The notes beneath the pieces were generated by a model, which was not told where the DNA came from, did no database searches, and saw nothing but the letters and a program-made list of their open reading frames with translations. 64,000 nucleotides of DNA from Kribbella solani (GTDB taxonomy: Bacteria; Actinomycetota; Actinomycetes; Propionibacteriales; Kribbellaceae): NCBI RefSeq assembly GCF_014205295.1, contig NZ_JACHNF010000001.1, positions 6,386,001 to 6,450,000 of the forward strand. The letters run 5' to 3'. Numbering within the stretch: position 1 is the stretch's first letter; each line of letters begins with the position of its first letter. This document shows, one piece after another, positions 33,651 through 41,388 of this stretch. The position numbers and the translations under genes were made by a program.

Positions 33651-33840
33651 GCAGCCGCTCGCCGAGGTGAAGTTCCTGACCGTGGCGGAGGTCGCCACGG
33701 CCATGCGCGTGTCCAAGATGACTGTGTACCGGTTGGTGCACTCCGGCGAACTGCCCGCGGTCCGCGTGGGACGTTCGTTCCGGGTGTCGGAGGACGCCGT
33801 GCACGACTACCTCAAAGGCGCCTACTTTCAGGCCGGATAA
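33625..33840 (+). CDS. Small helix-turn-helix (excisionase/MerR-like) DNA-binding protein
   Basis: 71-residue winged-helix protein: KFLTVAEVATAMRVSKMTVY followed by RLVHSGELPAVRVGRSFRV is the recognition domain of excisionase-like or BldC-like small regulators. It closely recalls the protein encoded next to proC in Mycobacterium (Rv0500A, from memory) and so belongs to the conserved proC-to-hemB block. The start is taken at ATG 33625, with GGAAG 11 nt upstream; the frame is open to 33556. A strong terminator follows. Target genes are unknown. Confidence 0.88.
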   Translation: MASKKSGGEQPLAEVKFLTVAEVATAMRVSKMTVYRLVHSGELPAVRVGRSFRVSEDAVHDYLKGAYFQAG

Positions 33841-33849
33841 CCACGAGAA

Positions 33850-33888
33850 ACGAAGGGCCGGTTCCAGCTACCTGGACCGGCCCTTCGT
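33850..33888. terminator. Bidirectional terminator after the HTH gene
   Basis: ACGAAGGGCCGGTTCCAG (33850-33867) pairs with CTGGACCGGCCCTTCGT (33872-33888) with one bulged T and loop CTAC. Confidence 0.9.
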
Positions 33889-34195
33889 CATGTCAACTGC
33901 GGTTTCGGGGCTGGTGAGGGCGCGGAGTGACTCGGCCGCCTGGGTGACTGCTGTGGTGGGCAGGTTGGCCCAGTGCTCGTGGTGTGCCGCGGCGCCGGCG
34001 GCGACTGCACGCCCGGCGAGCTCGACGCCCTCCAGGGTGAGCCGGAGCTGCGTCCCGCGTCCGTCCTCCGGGTCCGGCTCGCGCACCACCAGCCCCCTCC
34101 CATCCAACTGCCCTCACCGCATCAGCCACGTACTTAGCCGGCCAGGTTCGGCGGCTCGACAGGTAGTGCACCGGCGAGACGGTGTACACGCGGCG
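33868..34195 (-). pseudogene. Frameshifted MarR-like regulator remnant
   Basis: Minus-strand translation gives VHYLSSRRTWPAKYVADAVR in one frame (about 34180-34120) and QLDGRGLVVREPDPEDGRG, then TQLRLTLEGVELAGRAVA, in another. The two join if one G is removed from the GGG near 34117-34120. The second part is the MarR wing and dimer helix. No convincing N-terminal half exists upstream. The stop codon lies in the loop of the terminator. It is probably a decayed regulator, though a sequencing error in the G run cannot be excluded. Confidence 0.6.
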
Positions 34196-34219
34196 GCGAT
34201 CACGCTCAGGTGCACTACC
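34162..34219. repeat. 11-bp inverted repeat flanking 36 bp
   Basis: GGTAGTGCACC (34162-34172) and GGTGCACTACC (34209-34219) are perfect complements, inside or beside the MarR remnant. They may be a hairpin or an old operator. Confidence 0.5.
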
Positions 34220-34253
34220 CAGCCGGCCAGTACCTCCTGTCGTGCCGCTGAAG

Positions 34254-35114
34254 TTACCGGGCGAGCAGCGCGCGAATGGCGGTGGTGATCTCGGCCGGGG
34301 CCTCCTCGGCCATGAAATGGCCGGCGGTGGTGGTCTGATGGTGGAGGTCGGTCGCCCACGCCTTCCAACGGGCCGCCGCGTCGAACCCCAGCGCCGCGCC
34401 CCAGTCCTGCTGAATCACCGTCACCGGCATCCGCAGTTTGTTGCCCTGAGCAAGATCAATCTCGTCGTCCGCGACATCGACGGTCGCCGACGCTCGATAG
34501 TCCGCGACGATCGACGGTACGGCTGCCCGGCACGACTCGAGGTAGTGCGCGCGTACATCAGCCGGGATCGCCGCCGGATCTTTCGTCCACAGGTCAAGGA
34601 AGTACCCGAAGAACTCGTCCGAACTCGCGGCAATCATCCGTTCCGCCAACCCAGGCGGCTGCGCCATCAAGTACAAATGAAACCCGACCGCCGCGCCGGC
34701 CCCGTGCATCACTTCCCACATGTCCAACGTCGGCAACACATCCAGACACATCAGGTGCGTCACCACGTCCGGATGATCCATCCCCGCCCGAAACGCGACC
34801 AGCGCCCCACGGTCATGCCCCACCAACGCGAACCGCTCATACCCAAGTCCCCGCACGACCCCCACCACATCCGCCGCCATCACCCGCTTCGAATACCCGT
34901 CAGCAGGTTTGTCACTACCCCCGTACCCCCGCAGATCCGGCACGATCACCGTGTGCTCCGCCACCAACGCCCGAGCAACCTCCCGCCACATCAAATGCGT
35001 CTGCGGAAACCCATGCAACAACACCACCGGCAACCCCGACCCCGCGACCGCGACGTTCAACTCGATGTCGTCGGCCCCGCGCACGCGGACGTACTCAAAT
35101 CCCTCGATCTCCAT
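34254..35114 (-). CDS. Alpha/beta hydrolase, haloacetate dehalogenase / epoxide hydrolase-like
   Basis: 286-residue alpha/beta-hydrolase with HGFPQTHLMWREV (oxyanion region), PDLRGYGGSDKP and an Asp nucleophile in VGHDRGALVAFR (D101 followed by Arg, as in fluoroacetate dehalogenases). TTAGHFMAEEAP supplies the catalytic His near the C-terminus. An Asp nucleophile argues for dehalogenation or epoxide hydrolysis rather than esterase action. The ATG at 35114 is chosen because the upstream in-frame stretch is Pro/Thr-rich and antisense to the SARP gene. It is divergent from the SARP regulator by 53 bp. Confidence 0.87.
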   Translation of the reverse strand: MEIEGFEYVRVRGADDIELNVAVAGSGLPVVLLHGFPQTHLMWREVARALVAEHTVIVPDLRGYGGSDKPADGYSKRVMAADVVGVVRGLGYERFALVGHDRGALVAFRAGMDHPDVVTHLMCLDVLPTLDMWEVMHGAGAAVGFHLYLMAQPPGLAERMIAASSDEFFGYFLDLWTKDPAAIPADVRAHYLESCRAAVPSIVADYRASATVDVADDEIDLAQGNKLRMPVTVIQQDWGAALGFDAAARWKAWATDLHHQTTTAGHFMAEEAPAEITTAIRALLAR

Positions 35115-35133
35115 GTCACCAGCGTCGCGCCGG

Positions 35134-35161
35134 TCGATGAGCGTTCGATGAGCGTTACCGT
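35134..35161. promoter_or_regulatory. SARP-type direct repeats and -10 box
   Basis: TCGATGAGCGT occurs twice in tandem (35134-35144 and 35145-35155), an exact 11-bp period. TACCGT (35156-35161) follows, and the SARP GTG begins 6 nt later. Tandem TCGA-starting heptamers with 4-bp spacers are the known binding layout of SARP regulators. Confidence 0.65.
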
Positions 35162-35167
35162 GGGTGG

Positions 35168-37039
35168 GTGGAGTTTGGGGTGTTGGGGCCGGTGGTGGGG
35201 TGGGATGTGGGGCCGGTTGATTTGAAGGGGCCCCGGCATCGGGCGGTGTTGGGGCGGTTGATTGTGGCGCGGGGGCGGGTGGTGCCGGTCGAGGTGTTGA
35301 TCGGGGATCTGTGGACGGTTCCGCCGGCTGGGGCGTTGAGTGCGGTGCGTACGTTTGTTGCCGCGTTGCGCCGGGCGATCGAACCGGATCGGGCGCCGCG
35401 TACACCGCCGCGGTTGCTGATCACGTCCGGCCCTGGGTACGCGTTGAAAACGGAGAACGTGGACGCGTGGCGGTTCGAGGCGGCCGTACGGGCGTCGTTG
35501 CCGGCCGAAGAGTTGTTGCCGGAGTTGCTGTCCGCGTTGGCGTTGTGGCGCGGGCCGGCGTACGCGGAGTTCGCCGATGAGGGGTGGGCGCTGGCCGAGC
35601 GGAAGCGGTTGACGGAGCTGCGGTTGCGGGCGGTGGAGCGGGTCGCGGAGGCGCGGCTGGCGTTGGGGCGGGCGGCGGATGCCGTACCTGAGTTGGACGC
35701 GCATGTGACCGAGCATCCGTGGCGCGAGGACGCTTGGCGGCTGCTCGCGCTGGGGTTGTACCGGAGTGGGCGTCAAGGTGATGCGTTGGCTGTACTGCGT
35801 CGCGCCCGCGAAACCCTGGTCAGTCAACTCGGCGTCGATCCCAGCCCAACCCTCGCCCGGCTGGAAACCGACATCCTCAACCAGGATTCGCACTTGGCTC
35901 TACCTGCTCGAGTTGAGGCAGGTGGGGTCTGGGAGGAGGCTGCGGCGGTGTACGGGCGGGTGGTCGGCGGGTCGCGGGCTCGGATCGAGTCTTCGGTCGG
36001 GTTGTTGCGGAGTCTTGCGGTGGCCGGGGGTGGGGGATTGGAGGCTGCCCGGCGGCATCGGCTGGCGGCCGTGGTGGCGGCTGAGGAGCTTGGTGATCCG
36101 GACCTGACCGCTCGGGTGATCGGCGCGTACGACGTACCGGCGATCTGGACGCGGGCGGATGATGAAGCGCAGGCGGCCGCGATCGTGGCGGCGGCCGAGC
36201 GGGTACTGCCGACGCAGGATCATCCGAGTATCCGTGCCCGCCTGCTCGCGACCATCGCGCTCGAGTCACGCGGCTCACGGGAAGCACCCCGCCTGGACGA
36301 ACCTCGTCTGGACGGACCTCGCCTGGTCGGGCAGCGGCGTGTTTCGGCGTCGCGTGCCCGCGAGGCGGCGCTGGAGGCCGAGGAGCTGGCGCGCGGTCTC
36401 GACGACCCGATGCTGCTCGCGTTCGCGTTGAACGGGGACTTCATGCAGACCTGTTACCGCTCCGGCCTCGCGCCACAACGGGCAGCGATCGGTACGGAGC
36501 TCGTCGCGTTGTCCCAGCGCCACAACCTCTTTACGTACGAGGTTCTGGGCCATCTCATCAGCATGCAAGCAGCCTGCGCCACGGCCGATCACACGCGCGC
36601 CGATGAGCACGCGCAGGCCGCGGACGCGCTCGCAGTACGCCATGAGTTTCCGCTGGTCGCGGTGTTCACCCGCTGGTACGCCGCACTGCGCGAGGACACA
36701 CCGGAGTCCTATCGCGCGGCCGCCAGCTTGCTGGACGATGCGGGCATGCCGGGGTTGAGCGATGGACTGCTTCCGCTGGCGTTGGCCGCGCACGCCGTAC
36801 GCCATGGGGAACCGATTCCGGTAGCCGACTACGGTCCGCATACGCGGGGGATGCACGGATCACCGCCGCCGGGTTTGCTGCTCGAGGCGTACTCGGCGCT
36901 GACCGTCCACCAAGCACGGCAGTCAGGTGATCTTCGGTTGCTCGCGAAGGCACAAGCCGCGCTAGCACCCGCGGCCGACGAGGAGGCGGCCGGCAGCGGC
37001 CTGCTCACCCTCGGCCCAGTCGCCGACTACCTCAACTAG
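35168..37039 (+). CDS. SARP/AfsR-type regulator with BTAD domain
   Basis: 623-residue transcriptional activator. The N-terminal OmpR-like winged helix (about 1-95: FGVLGPVVGW, GPRHRAVLGRLIVARGRVVP, GPGYAL) is followed by a bacterial transcriptional activation domain (about 100-245, ending QLGVDPSPTLARLE) and a long helical repeat region (about 260-620) without the NB-ARC ATPase of AfsR. SARPs switch on secondary-metabolite or catabolic genes. The only divergent target nearby is the dehalogenase-like hydrolase. GTG at 35168 gives a leaderless message. The first third is rich in GGG, TTG and GTT codons, unlike its neighbours. Confidence 0.9.
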   Translation: MEFGVLGPVVGWDVGPVDLKGPRHRAVLGRLIVARGRVVPVEVLIGDLWTVPPAGALSAVRTFVAALRRAIEPDRAPRTPPRLLITSGPGYALKTENVDAWRFEAAVRASLPAEELLPELLSALALWRGPAYAEFADEGWALAERKRLTELRLRAVERVAEARLALGRAADAVPELDAHVTEHPWREDAWRLLALGLYRSGRQGDALAVLRRARETLVSQLGVDPSPTLARLETDILNQDSHLALPARVEAGGVWEEAAAVYGRVVGGSRARIESSVGLLRSLAVAGGGGLEAARRHRLAAVVAAEELGDPDLTARVIGAYDVPAIWTRADDEAQAAAIVAAAERVLPTQDHPSIRARLLATIALESRGSREAPRLDEPRLDGPRLVGQRRVSASRAREAALEAEELARGLDDPMLLAFALNGDFMQTCYRSGLAPQRAAIGTELVALSQRHNLFTYEVLGHLISMQAACATADHTRADEHAQAADALAVRHEFPLVAVFTRWYAALREDTPESYRAAASLLDDAGMPGLSDGLLPLALAAHAVRHGEPIPVADYGPHTRGMHGSPPPGLLLEAYSALTVHQARQSGDLRLLAKAQAALAPAADEEAAGSGLLTLGPVADYLN

Positions 37040-37103
37040 CGCCGACGGCCTCGACTAGCGCCGGTCCCGCGAGACCAGAGGCCGTAGACGCCGTCCCGCC
37101 AGG

Positions 37104-37319
37104 CTAGAGGTCGTCCGGTGAGCCGGTCTCGGACTTCCGGTCCGCCTGCTGTCGTAGCTCGTAGTGCGACTGGTGCCCGGTCGTCCGGTACGCCTCCTCG
37201 TACGCGGCCAGTGCCCCGGCCACACCGGACCCGCGTCCGCGCCGCTTCGCCCACGAGGCGAACCAGGTCAGCCCGCCCAGCACGACCACGACGCCACCGA
37301 GAAACACCACGTACGCCAT
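37104..37319 (-). CDS. Small single-pass membrane protein
   Basis: 71 residues: one N-terminal transmembrane helix (about 2-24, AYVVFLGGVVVVLGGLTWFASW), a basic stretch KRRGRGSG and a polar helical tail ending GSPDDL. The function is unknown. A GTG at 37328 would add three residues. It stands alone between the SARP gene and the small exported peptide. Confidence 0.6.
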   Translation of the reverse strand: MAYVVFLGGVVVVLGGLTWFASWAKRRGRGSGVAGALAAYEEAYRTTGHQSHYELRQQADRKSETGSPDDL

Positions 37320-37423
37320 GCCCTTCACGGTACCGCCCGTTCCCAGCCGGCTCCCAGGTTGCTGCCAGGGGCGTCGCAGCCCGCGGCGTCAGGATGGAAT
37401 CACCAACCTGAAGGAGGCACCCG

Positions 37424-37597
37424 ATGCCGATCCGAATCGTCAAAACCGTTGCCGTAGGCACCATCGCGTCCCTGGGCCTGGCCGCCGTCGCCTTCACCCC
37501 CGCCGCCTACGCGAGCAGCAGCAAGCAGACCGCCACCCCGCACCTGGCCGTACTGGCCGAGCCGGTCGGCGCTGTCACCGCCCGCAAGGCCGCCTAA
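37424..37597 (+). CDS. Small exported peptide
   Basis: 57-codon gene with a perfect ribosome site AAGGAGG seven bases before the ATG. Residues 1-30 form a classical signal peptide: MPIRIVK, a hydrophobic core TVAVGTIASLGLAAVAF and the cleavage motif AAYA. This leaves a mature peptide of about 27 residues (SSSKQTATPHLAVLAEPVGA, then VTARKAA). It has no Cys. The function is unknown; it could be a signal or a surface peptide. Its last codons overlap the convergent GNAT gene by 23 bp. Confidence 0.75.
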   Translation: MPIRIVKTVAVGTIASLGLAAVAFTPAAYASSSKQTATPHLAVLAEPVGAVTARKAA

Positions 37598-38084
37598 GGT
37601 CCAGGCTCCAGTCGTTGCAGCGCATCCAGTGCCCTTTCGGGTACTCGAAATCGCGCTCGCGGACGAGGCTGAAGCCGGCCTTGCGGCAGAGCGCGTTGGA
37701 CGCCGCGTTGGTCACGCCGGGGTAGGCGTGCAGCGTCCGGTACGAGCCGGCCGCCCGCGCGACCTCCGCCACTGCCTGCACCGCCAAGGCCGCCAGACCG
37801 CGACCCTGGAACTCCGGCAGCACCGCCCACCCGGTCTCCCACACCGTCTCGGTGTGCTCGGGGTCGTCGGCGTGTTCCCAGTACCCGATCAGGCCGGCCC
37901 GCTCGCCGTCTTCGGTGACGATCACGAACATCTGCCCGGTGAAAGCATTCTCGGCGTACTTGCGATGCCGGTCACGCACCTTCTCCGGCGTCTCCGGGCC
38001 ACCCAGATGCGCCGTCATCTCGGGCGTGTTGCACCGCTCGAGCAGCCCGAAATCCTGCTCACTCCACGATTCCAGCGTCACCAT
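37575..38084 (-). CDS. GNAT family N-acetyltransferase
   Basis: 169-residue acetyl-CoA-dependent acetyltransferase. The acetyl-CoA loop is VLPEFQGRGLAALAVQAV (Q/R-x-x-G-x-G/A) and the following strand LHAYPGVTNAASNALCRKAGF is the usual GNAT motif B, as in RimJ/RimL-like small-molecule acetyltransferases. The substrate is unknown. The ATG at 38084 begins the conserved part; an upstream in-frame start at 38120 is less likely. Confidence 0.88.
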   Translation of the reverse strand: MVTLESWSEQDFGLLERCNTPEMTAHLGGPETPEKVRDRHRKYAENAFTGQMFVIVTEDGERAGLIGYWEHADDPEHTETVWETGWAVLPEFQGRGLAALAVQAVAEVARAAGSYRTLHAYPGVTNAASNALCRKAGFSLVRERDFEYPKGHWMRCNDWSLDLRRPCGR

Positions 38085-38142
38085 GCCGACAGTCCACCAC
38101 CCGACACCGACAGTTTTCACCCCGGGATGTCAGCCCAGGATT

Positions 38143-38805
38143 TCAGTTCGTACGCCGCGCCCGCACCGCCAGCGCGTGCGGTACTTCCGGACCGTCCGGC
38201 TCCTCAAAGCGCTCGATCGACAGCGACGGGACCAGGAACGCGTTCAGGAAGTCCGCCAGCGGTACGTGATGCATCCCGACCCGCCGCCGAATCCCGTCCT
38301 CCGACCAGTACGGCGACTCGTCGTGCCAGCCCCGCTGCCGGTACGTCGGATGTACGAGCCGGCTGCCGTCCTCGTTGAAGTACATGTGTGGCCCGTTGAA
38401 GCACGGGTGGACGCCGTACACGACGAGCACCCCGCCCGGCCGCAGTACCCGGGTCGCCTCCCGAACGACGGTCGCGAAGTCCTCGACATCAGTCGAGATC
38501 CACATCGTCACCGCGGTATCGAAGCTCCGATCCGCGAACGGCAGCTTGGTCGCGTCGCCTCGCATCAGCGGGCCGTCGGTGCGGGTGCGGGCGCGGCGGA
38601 GCTGGTCGGCGGAGAAGTCCAGCCCGACCACCGTACGACCGGTGGCGCGGATGGTTCCGAAGTTGCGCCCGGTGCCGCAGCCGATGTCCAGACAGGGCCC
38701 GGAGCCGGTGCCGAGCAGGTCGAGGAGGCCGGGTTGATGGGTCGGCGCGTCGGCGCCGAACCGCTCGTCGTACCAGTCCGCCAACCCGTCGTACCGAGCT
38801 CTCAT
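38143..38805 (-). CDS. Class I SAM-dependent methyltransferase
   Basis: 220-residue Methyltransf_11-type enzyme: CLDIGCGTGRNFGTI (motif I, about 38-52), VVGLDFSADQL, GDATKLPFADRSFDTAV and RVLRPGGVLVVYGVHP. It resembles ubiquinone/menaquinone-type and small-molecule methyltransferases; the substrate is unknown. GGAGG lies four bases before the ATG at 38805. It is divergent from the bS22 gene. Confidence 0.9.
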   Translation of the reverse strand: MRARYDGLADWYDERFGADAPTHQPGLLDLLGTGSGPCLDIGCGTGRNFGTIRATGRTVVGLDFSADQLRRARTRTDGPLMRGDATKLPFADRSFDTAVTMWISTDVEDFATVVREATRVLRPGGVLVVYGVHPCFNGPHMYFNEDGSRLVHPTYRQRGWHDESPYWSEDGIRRRVGMHHVPLADFLNAFLVPSLSIERFEEPDGPEVPHALAVRARRTN

Positions 38806-38850
38806 GAAGCCTCCCCAGGTCCCCGCCCAGTCTAGTTGTGGAGGCTGCTT

Positions 38851-38880
38851 TAGGTCGGGGCAGCGACCTACGGGTAAGCT
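38851..38880 (+). promoter_or_regulatory. bS22 promoter with 7-bp dyad
   Basis: TAGGTCG (38851-38857) and CGACCTA (38864-38870) form a perfect dyad with a 6-bp gap. TAAGCT (38875-38880) is a good -10, and the bS22 GTG starts 35 nt later. The dyad covers the -35 position. Confidence 0.55.
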
Positions 38881-38915
38881 TTGCCGACGTTCTCTTTGAG
38901 TTTGGATGGTCCGAC

Positions 38916-39017
38916 GTGGGTTCTGTGATCAAGAAGCGCCGTAAGCGGATGGCGAAGAAGAAGCACCGCAAGCTGCTGAAGAAGACGCGGGTGCAGCGCC
39001 GCAAGCTCGGCAAGTAG
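38916..39017 (+). CDS. Small basic ribosomal protein bS22 (AURKAIP1/COX24 domain)
   Basis: 33-residue, extremely basic protein beginning GSVIKKRRKRMAKKKHRK and ending VQRRKLGK. This is the actinobacterial 30S protein seen in mycobacterial ribosome structures and encoded between the small HTH gene and the epimerase gene in Mycobacterium (Rv0500B, from memory). The start is GTG. It is too short for most gene finders. The SDR gene follows after 37 bp. Confidence 0.93.
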   Translation: MGSVIKKRRKRMAKKKHRKLLKKTRVQRRKLGK

Positions 39018-39054
39018 GCAGTTCCGCCGCGCCCGGTCCGGCTGGGGGTGTCTG

Positions 39055-40080
39055 GTGGCACGGGTAGTGATGGTGACCGGCGTCTCGCGAGACGCCGGTG
39101 CTCGCTGTGCCCGTGCGCTGGCAGCTGACCCCTCGATCGGCACCGTGCTCGGTGTCGACGTGGTTCCGCCGCGGGCGGAGCTCGGCAAGGTGCGGTTCGT
39201 CCGGGCCGACATCCGCAACCCGGTGATCGCGAAGGTGATCGCCGCGGAGGACGTCGACACGGTCGTACACACCGGGGTGGTGGCCACGCCTGGCAGCGCC
39301 GGTGGCCGGTCGTCGATGAAGGAGATCAACGTCATCGGCACCATGCAGCTGCTCGCCGCCTGCCAGAAGGCACCCGGCGTGGCCAAGCTGGTGGTGAAGT
39401 CGTCGACCACCGTGTACGGCGCGGGTCCGCGCGACCCGGCCATGTTCACCGAGGAGATGGCGCCGCGGGCGAATCACCAGCACGGGCTGAGCAAGGACGC
39501 CGTCGAGGTCGAGGGGTACGTCCGCGGTTTCGCGCGGCGCCGCCCGGACGTCTGCGTCAGTACGCTCCGGATGGCGAACTGGATCGGTCCGAAGACCGAC
39601 TCCCCGATGACGCGGTACTTCGGCCTGCCGGTGGTCCCGACGGTGATCGGGTACGACGCGCGGCTGCAGTTCCTGCACGAGGACGACGGCGTCGAGGCGA
39701 TCCGGCACGCCACCGTGAACGACCTGCCCGGTACGTTCAACCTGGCCGGTGACGGGATGCTGATGCTCTCGCAGGCGATCCGCCGGCTCGGCCGGCCGAC
39801 GCTTCGGGTACCTTCGTTCACCGCGTCCAGCACGGCCGCCGTGGTCCGCCGGGCCCGGCTGGCGGACTTCTCGCCGGATCAGATCACCTTCCTCACGTAC
39901 GGGCGCGGGGTCGACACCACGCGGATGCGGACCGAGTTCGGTTTCGAGCCGGCGTACACGACCGCGTCGGCCTTCGACGACTTCCGCGCCTCCCTCGGCA
40001 CCGGCGCGATGACCCGCGCCACCACCCTGCTCACCGCCGGCCTGCACGGAGCAGGTTTGCACGGAGCCCGCCGTGGCTGA
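39055..40080 (+). CDS. NAD-dependent epimerase/dehydratase (extended SDR)
   Basis: 341-residue Rossmann protein: VVMVTGVSRDAGARCARAL is a modified nucleotide-binding loop, followed by VVHTGV, VVKSSTTVYG and an H-G-L-S-K-D segment where the usual YxxxK is altered (NHQHGLSKDAVE), so the catalytic Tyr may be missing. It corresponds in position to Rv0501 of Mycobacterium. The GTG at 39055 follows GGGGGTG. It overlaps the acyltransferase start by 8 bp. The sugar substrate is unknown. Confidence 0.87.
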   Translation: MARVVMVTGVSRDAGARCARALAADPSIGTVLGVDVVPPRAELGKVRFVRADIRNPVIAKVIAAEDVDTVVHTGVVATPGSAGGRSSMKEINVIGTMQLLAACQKAPGVAKLVVKSSTTVYGAGPRDPAMFTEEMAPRANHQHGLSKDAVEVEGYVRGFARRRPDVCVSTLRMANWIGPKTDSPMTRYFGLPVVPTVIGYDARLQFLHEDDGVEAIRHATVNDLPGTFNLAGDGMLMLSQAIRRLGRPTLRVPSFTASSTAAVVRRARLADFSPDQITFLTYGRGVDTTRMRTEFGFEPAYTTASAFDDFRASLGTGAMTRATTLLTAGLHGAGLHGARRG

Positions 40081-41257
40081 CGCCGAAATCATCCCCATCG
40101 GCACCGCCGGCCGCCCGGGCCGCGCCACCGGAAACCGAACCACCCCCTCAGCCGCCGCCCGCAACCTCGCCGGCAGCAAGAAACCCCGCCGCACCACCAC
40201 CGCGTCCACCCCGTCCACCCCGGCTCCGGGCGACGCGCAGGCGGGTAGTGCGGGCGGCACGGGCGGTGCGGGTAGCGCGGGCAGCACCGGTGGTGCGGGC
40301 GGCAAGAGCGGCGCGGGTAGTGCGGGTCGTGGGGAGCGGGTGGTTGGGGTTGAGGTTGGTGAGCCGGGTGTGGGGGTGGCTGAGTTTGAGCGGTTGGCTC
40401 GTGGGGTGCGGGAGTTGTTCGGGGAGGATGGTGAGCGGCGGGTCGCGGAGTGGGTGGCGTTTCTGCGGCGGCGGCTGGTGGGGGAGTACGAGGTCGACGA
40501 GTTCGGGTTCGACACCGATCTGACCGATCAGGTACTGCTGCCGATGCTGCGGCCGCTAGCGGAGAAGTGGTTCCGGGTGGAGGTGCGCGGGGTGGAGAAC
40601 ATCCCCGCCACCGGCAGCGCGCTGATCGTCGCGAACCATTCCGGCACGATGCCGCTGGACGGCCTGATCACCCAGCTGATCGTCGCCGACCACACCGGCC
40701 GCCCACTGCGTACGCTGGCCGCCGACCTGGTCTTCAAGACGCCGTTCGTCGGGGAGCTGGCCCGTAAGGGCGGCGCGACGCTGGCGGGGAACGACGACGC
40801 CGAGCGGCTGCTCCGGCAGGGCAACCTGGTGGGGGTCTGGCCGGAGGGTTTCAAGGGCCTCGGGAAGCCTTTCAGCGAGCGGTACAAGCTGCAGCGCTTC
40901 GGCCGGGGTGGCTTCGTCAGCGCCGCGATGCGTACCCGCGTGCCGATCGTGCCGTGCTCGATCGTCGGCGCCGAGGAGATCTATCCACTGGTCGGCAACC
41001 TGGCGTCGCTGGCCCGGCTGGTCGGCGTCCCGTACATCCCGGTGACGCCGTTCTTCCCGCTGCTCGGCCCGCTCGGCCTGGTCCCGCTGCCGTCGAAGTG
41101 GCTGATCGAGTTCGGCGAGCCGATCCGTACCGACGACTTCCCGGACGGCGCGGCGGACGACCCGATGCTGGTCTTCAACGTCACCGACCAGGTCCGCGAA
41201 ACCATCCAGCAAACCCTCTACACCCTCCTCATGCAACGCCGCAGCGTCTTCTTCTGA
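40073..41257 (+). CDS. Lysophospholipid acyltransferase family protein (PlsC-like)
   Basis: 394 residues. A disordered N-terminus with a Gly/Ala/Ser repeat (about 58-88) leads to an acyltransferase domain (about 165-394) with the active-site block VANHSGTMPLDG, RTLAADLVFKTPFVG, WPEGFKGLGKPF (the EG motif) and VPIVPCSIVGAEE. It would acylate a glycerophospholipid or glycolipid at the membrane. Its position matches Rv0502. The GTG start is translationally coupled to the SDR. A strong terminator follows. Confidence 0.89.
   Translation: MADAEIIPIGTAGRPGRATGNRTTPSAAARNLAGSKKPRRTTTASTPSTPAPGDAQAGSAGGTGGAGSAGSTGGAGGKSGAGSAGRGERVVGVEVGEPGVGVAEFERLARGVRELFGEDGERRVAEWVAFLRRRLVGEYEVDEFGFDTDLTDQVLLPMLRPLAEKWFRVEVRGVENIPATGSALIVANHSGTMPLDGLITQLIVADHTGRPLRTLAADLVFKTPFVGELARKGGATLAGNDDAERLLRQGNLVGVWPEGFKGLGKPFSERYKLQRFGRGGFVSAAMRTRVPIVPCSIVGAEEIYPLVGNLASLARLVGVPYIPVTPFFPLLGPLGLVPLPSKWLIEFGEPIRTDDFPDGAADDPMLVFNVTDQVRETIQQTLYTLLMQRRSVFF
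40246..40335 (+). repeat. Gly/Ala/Ser-coding low-complexity repeat
   Basis: Imperfect 9- to 15-bp repeats of GCGGGTAGT and GGCGGCACG type encode GSAGGTGGAGSAGSTGGAGG in the N-terminal tail of the acyltransferase. A strongly G-rich stretch follows to about 40480. Confidence 0.7.
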
Positions 41258-41280
41258 GCCTGCTTCTCCACCCGTCTGTT

Positions 41281-41312
41281 GGGTTCTCCACCGGCATACG
41301 GGTGGAGAACCC
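41281..41312 (+). terminator. Terminator after the acyltransferase
   Basis: GGGTTCTCCACC (41281-41292) and GGTGGAGAACCC (41301-41312) with an 8-nt loop; flanking TGTT/AACA partly extends the stem. Confidence 0.85.
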
Positions 41313-41345
41313 ACAACAAGAGTGGATAACCCTCACCGGAACGCG

Positions 41346-41380
41346 CCGAAGCCCCCGGTCGGACGGACCAGGGGCTTCGG
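41346..41380 (-). terminator. Terminator after the anti-sigma gene
   Basis: CCGAAGCCCC (41346-41355) and GGGGCTTCGG (41371-41380) with an inner GGTC/GACC stem, just past the minus-strand stop at 41389. Confidence 0.85.
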
Positions 41381-41388
41381 TTTGGTGC

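Noticed and set aside
34162..34219. Insertion-sequence terminal repeats
   Set aside because: Only 36 bp lie between the arms and no transposase is present; an operator or hairpin is more likely.
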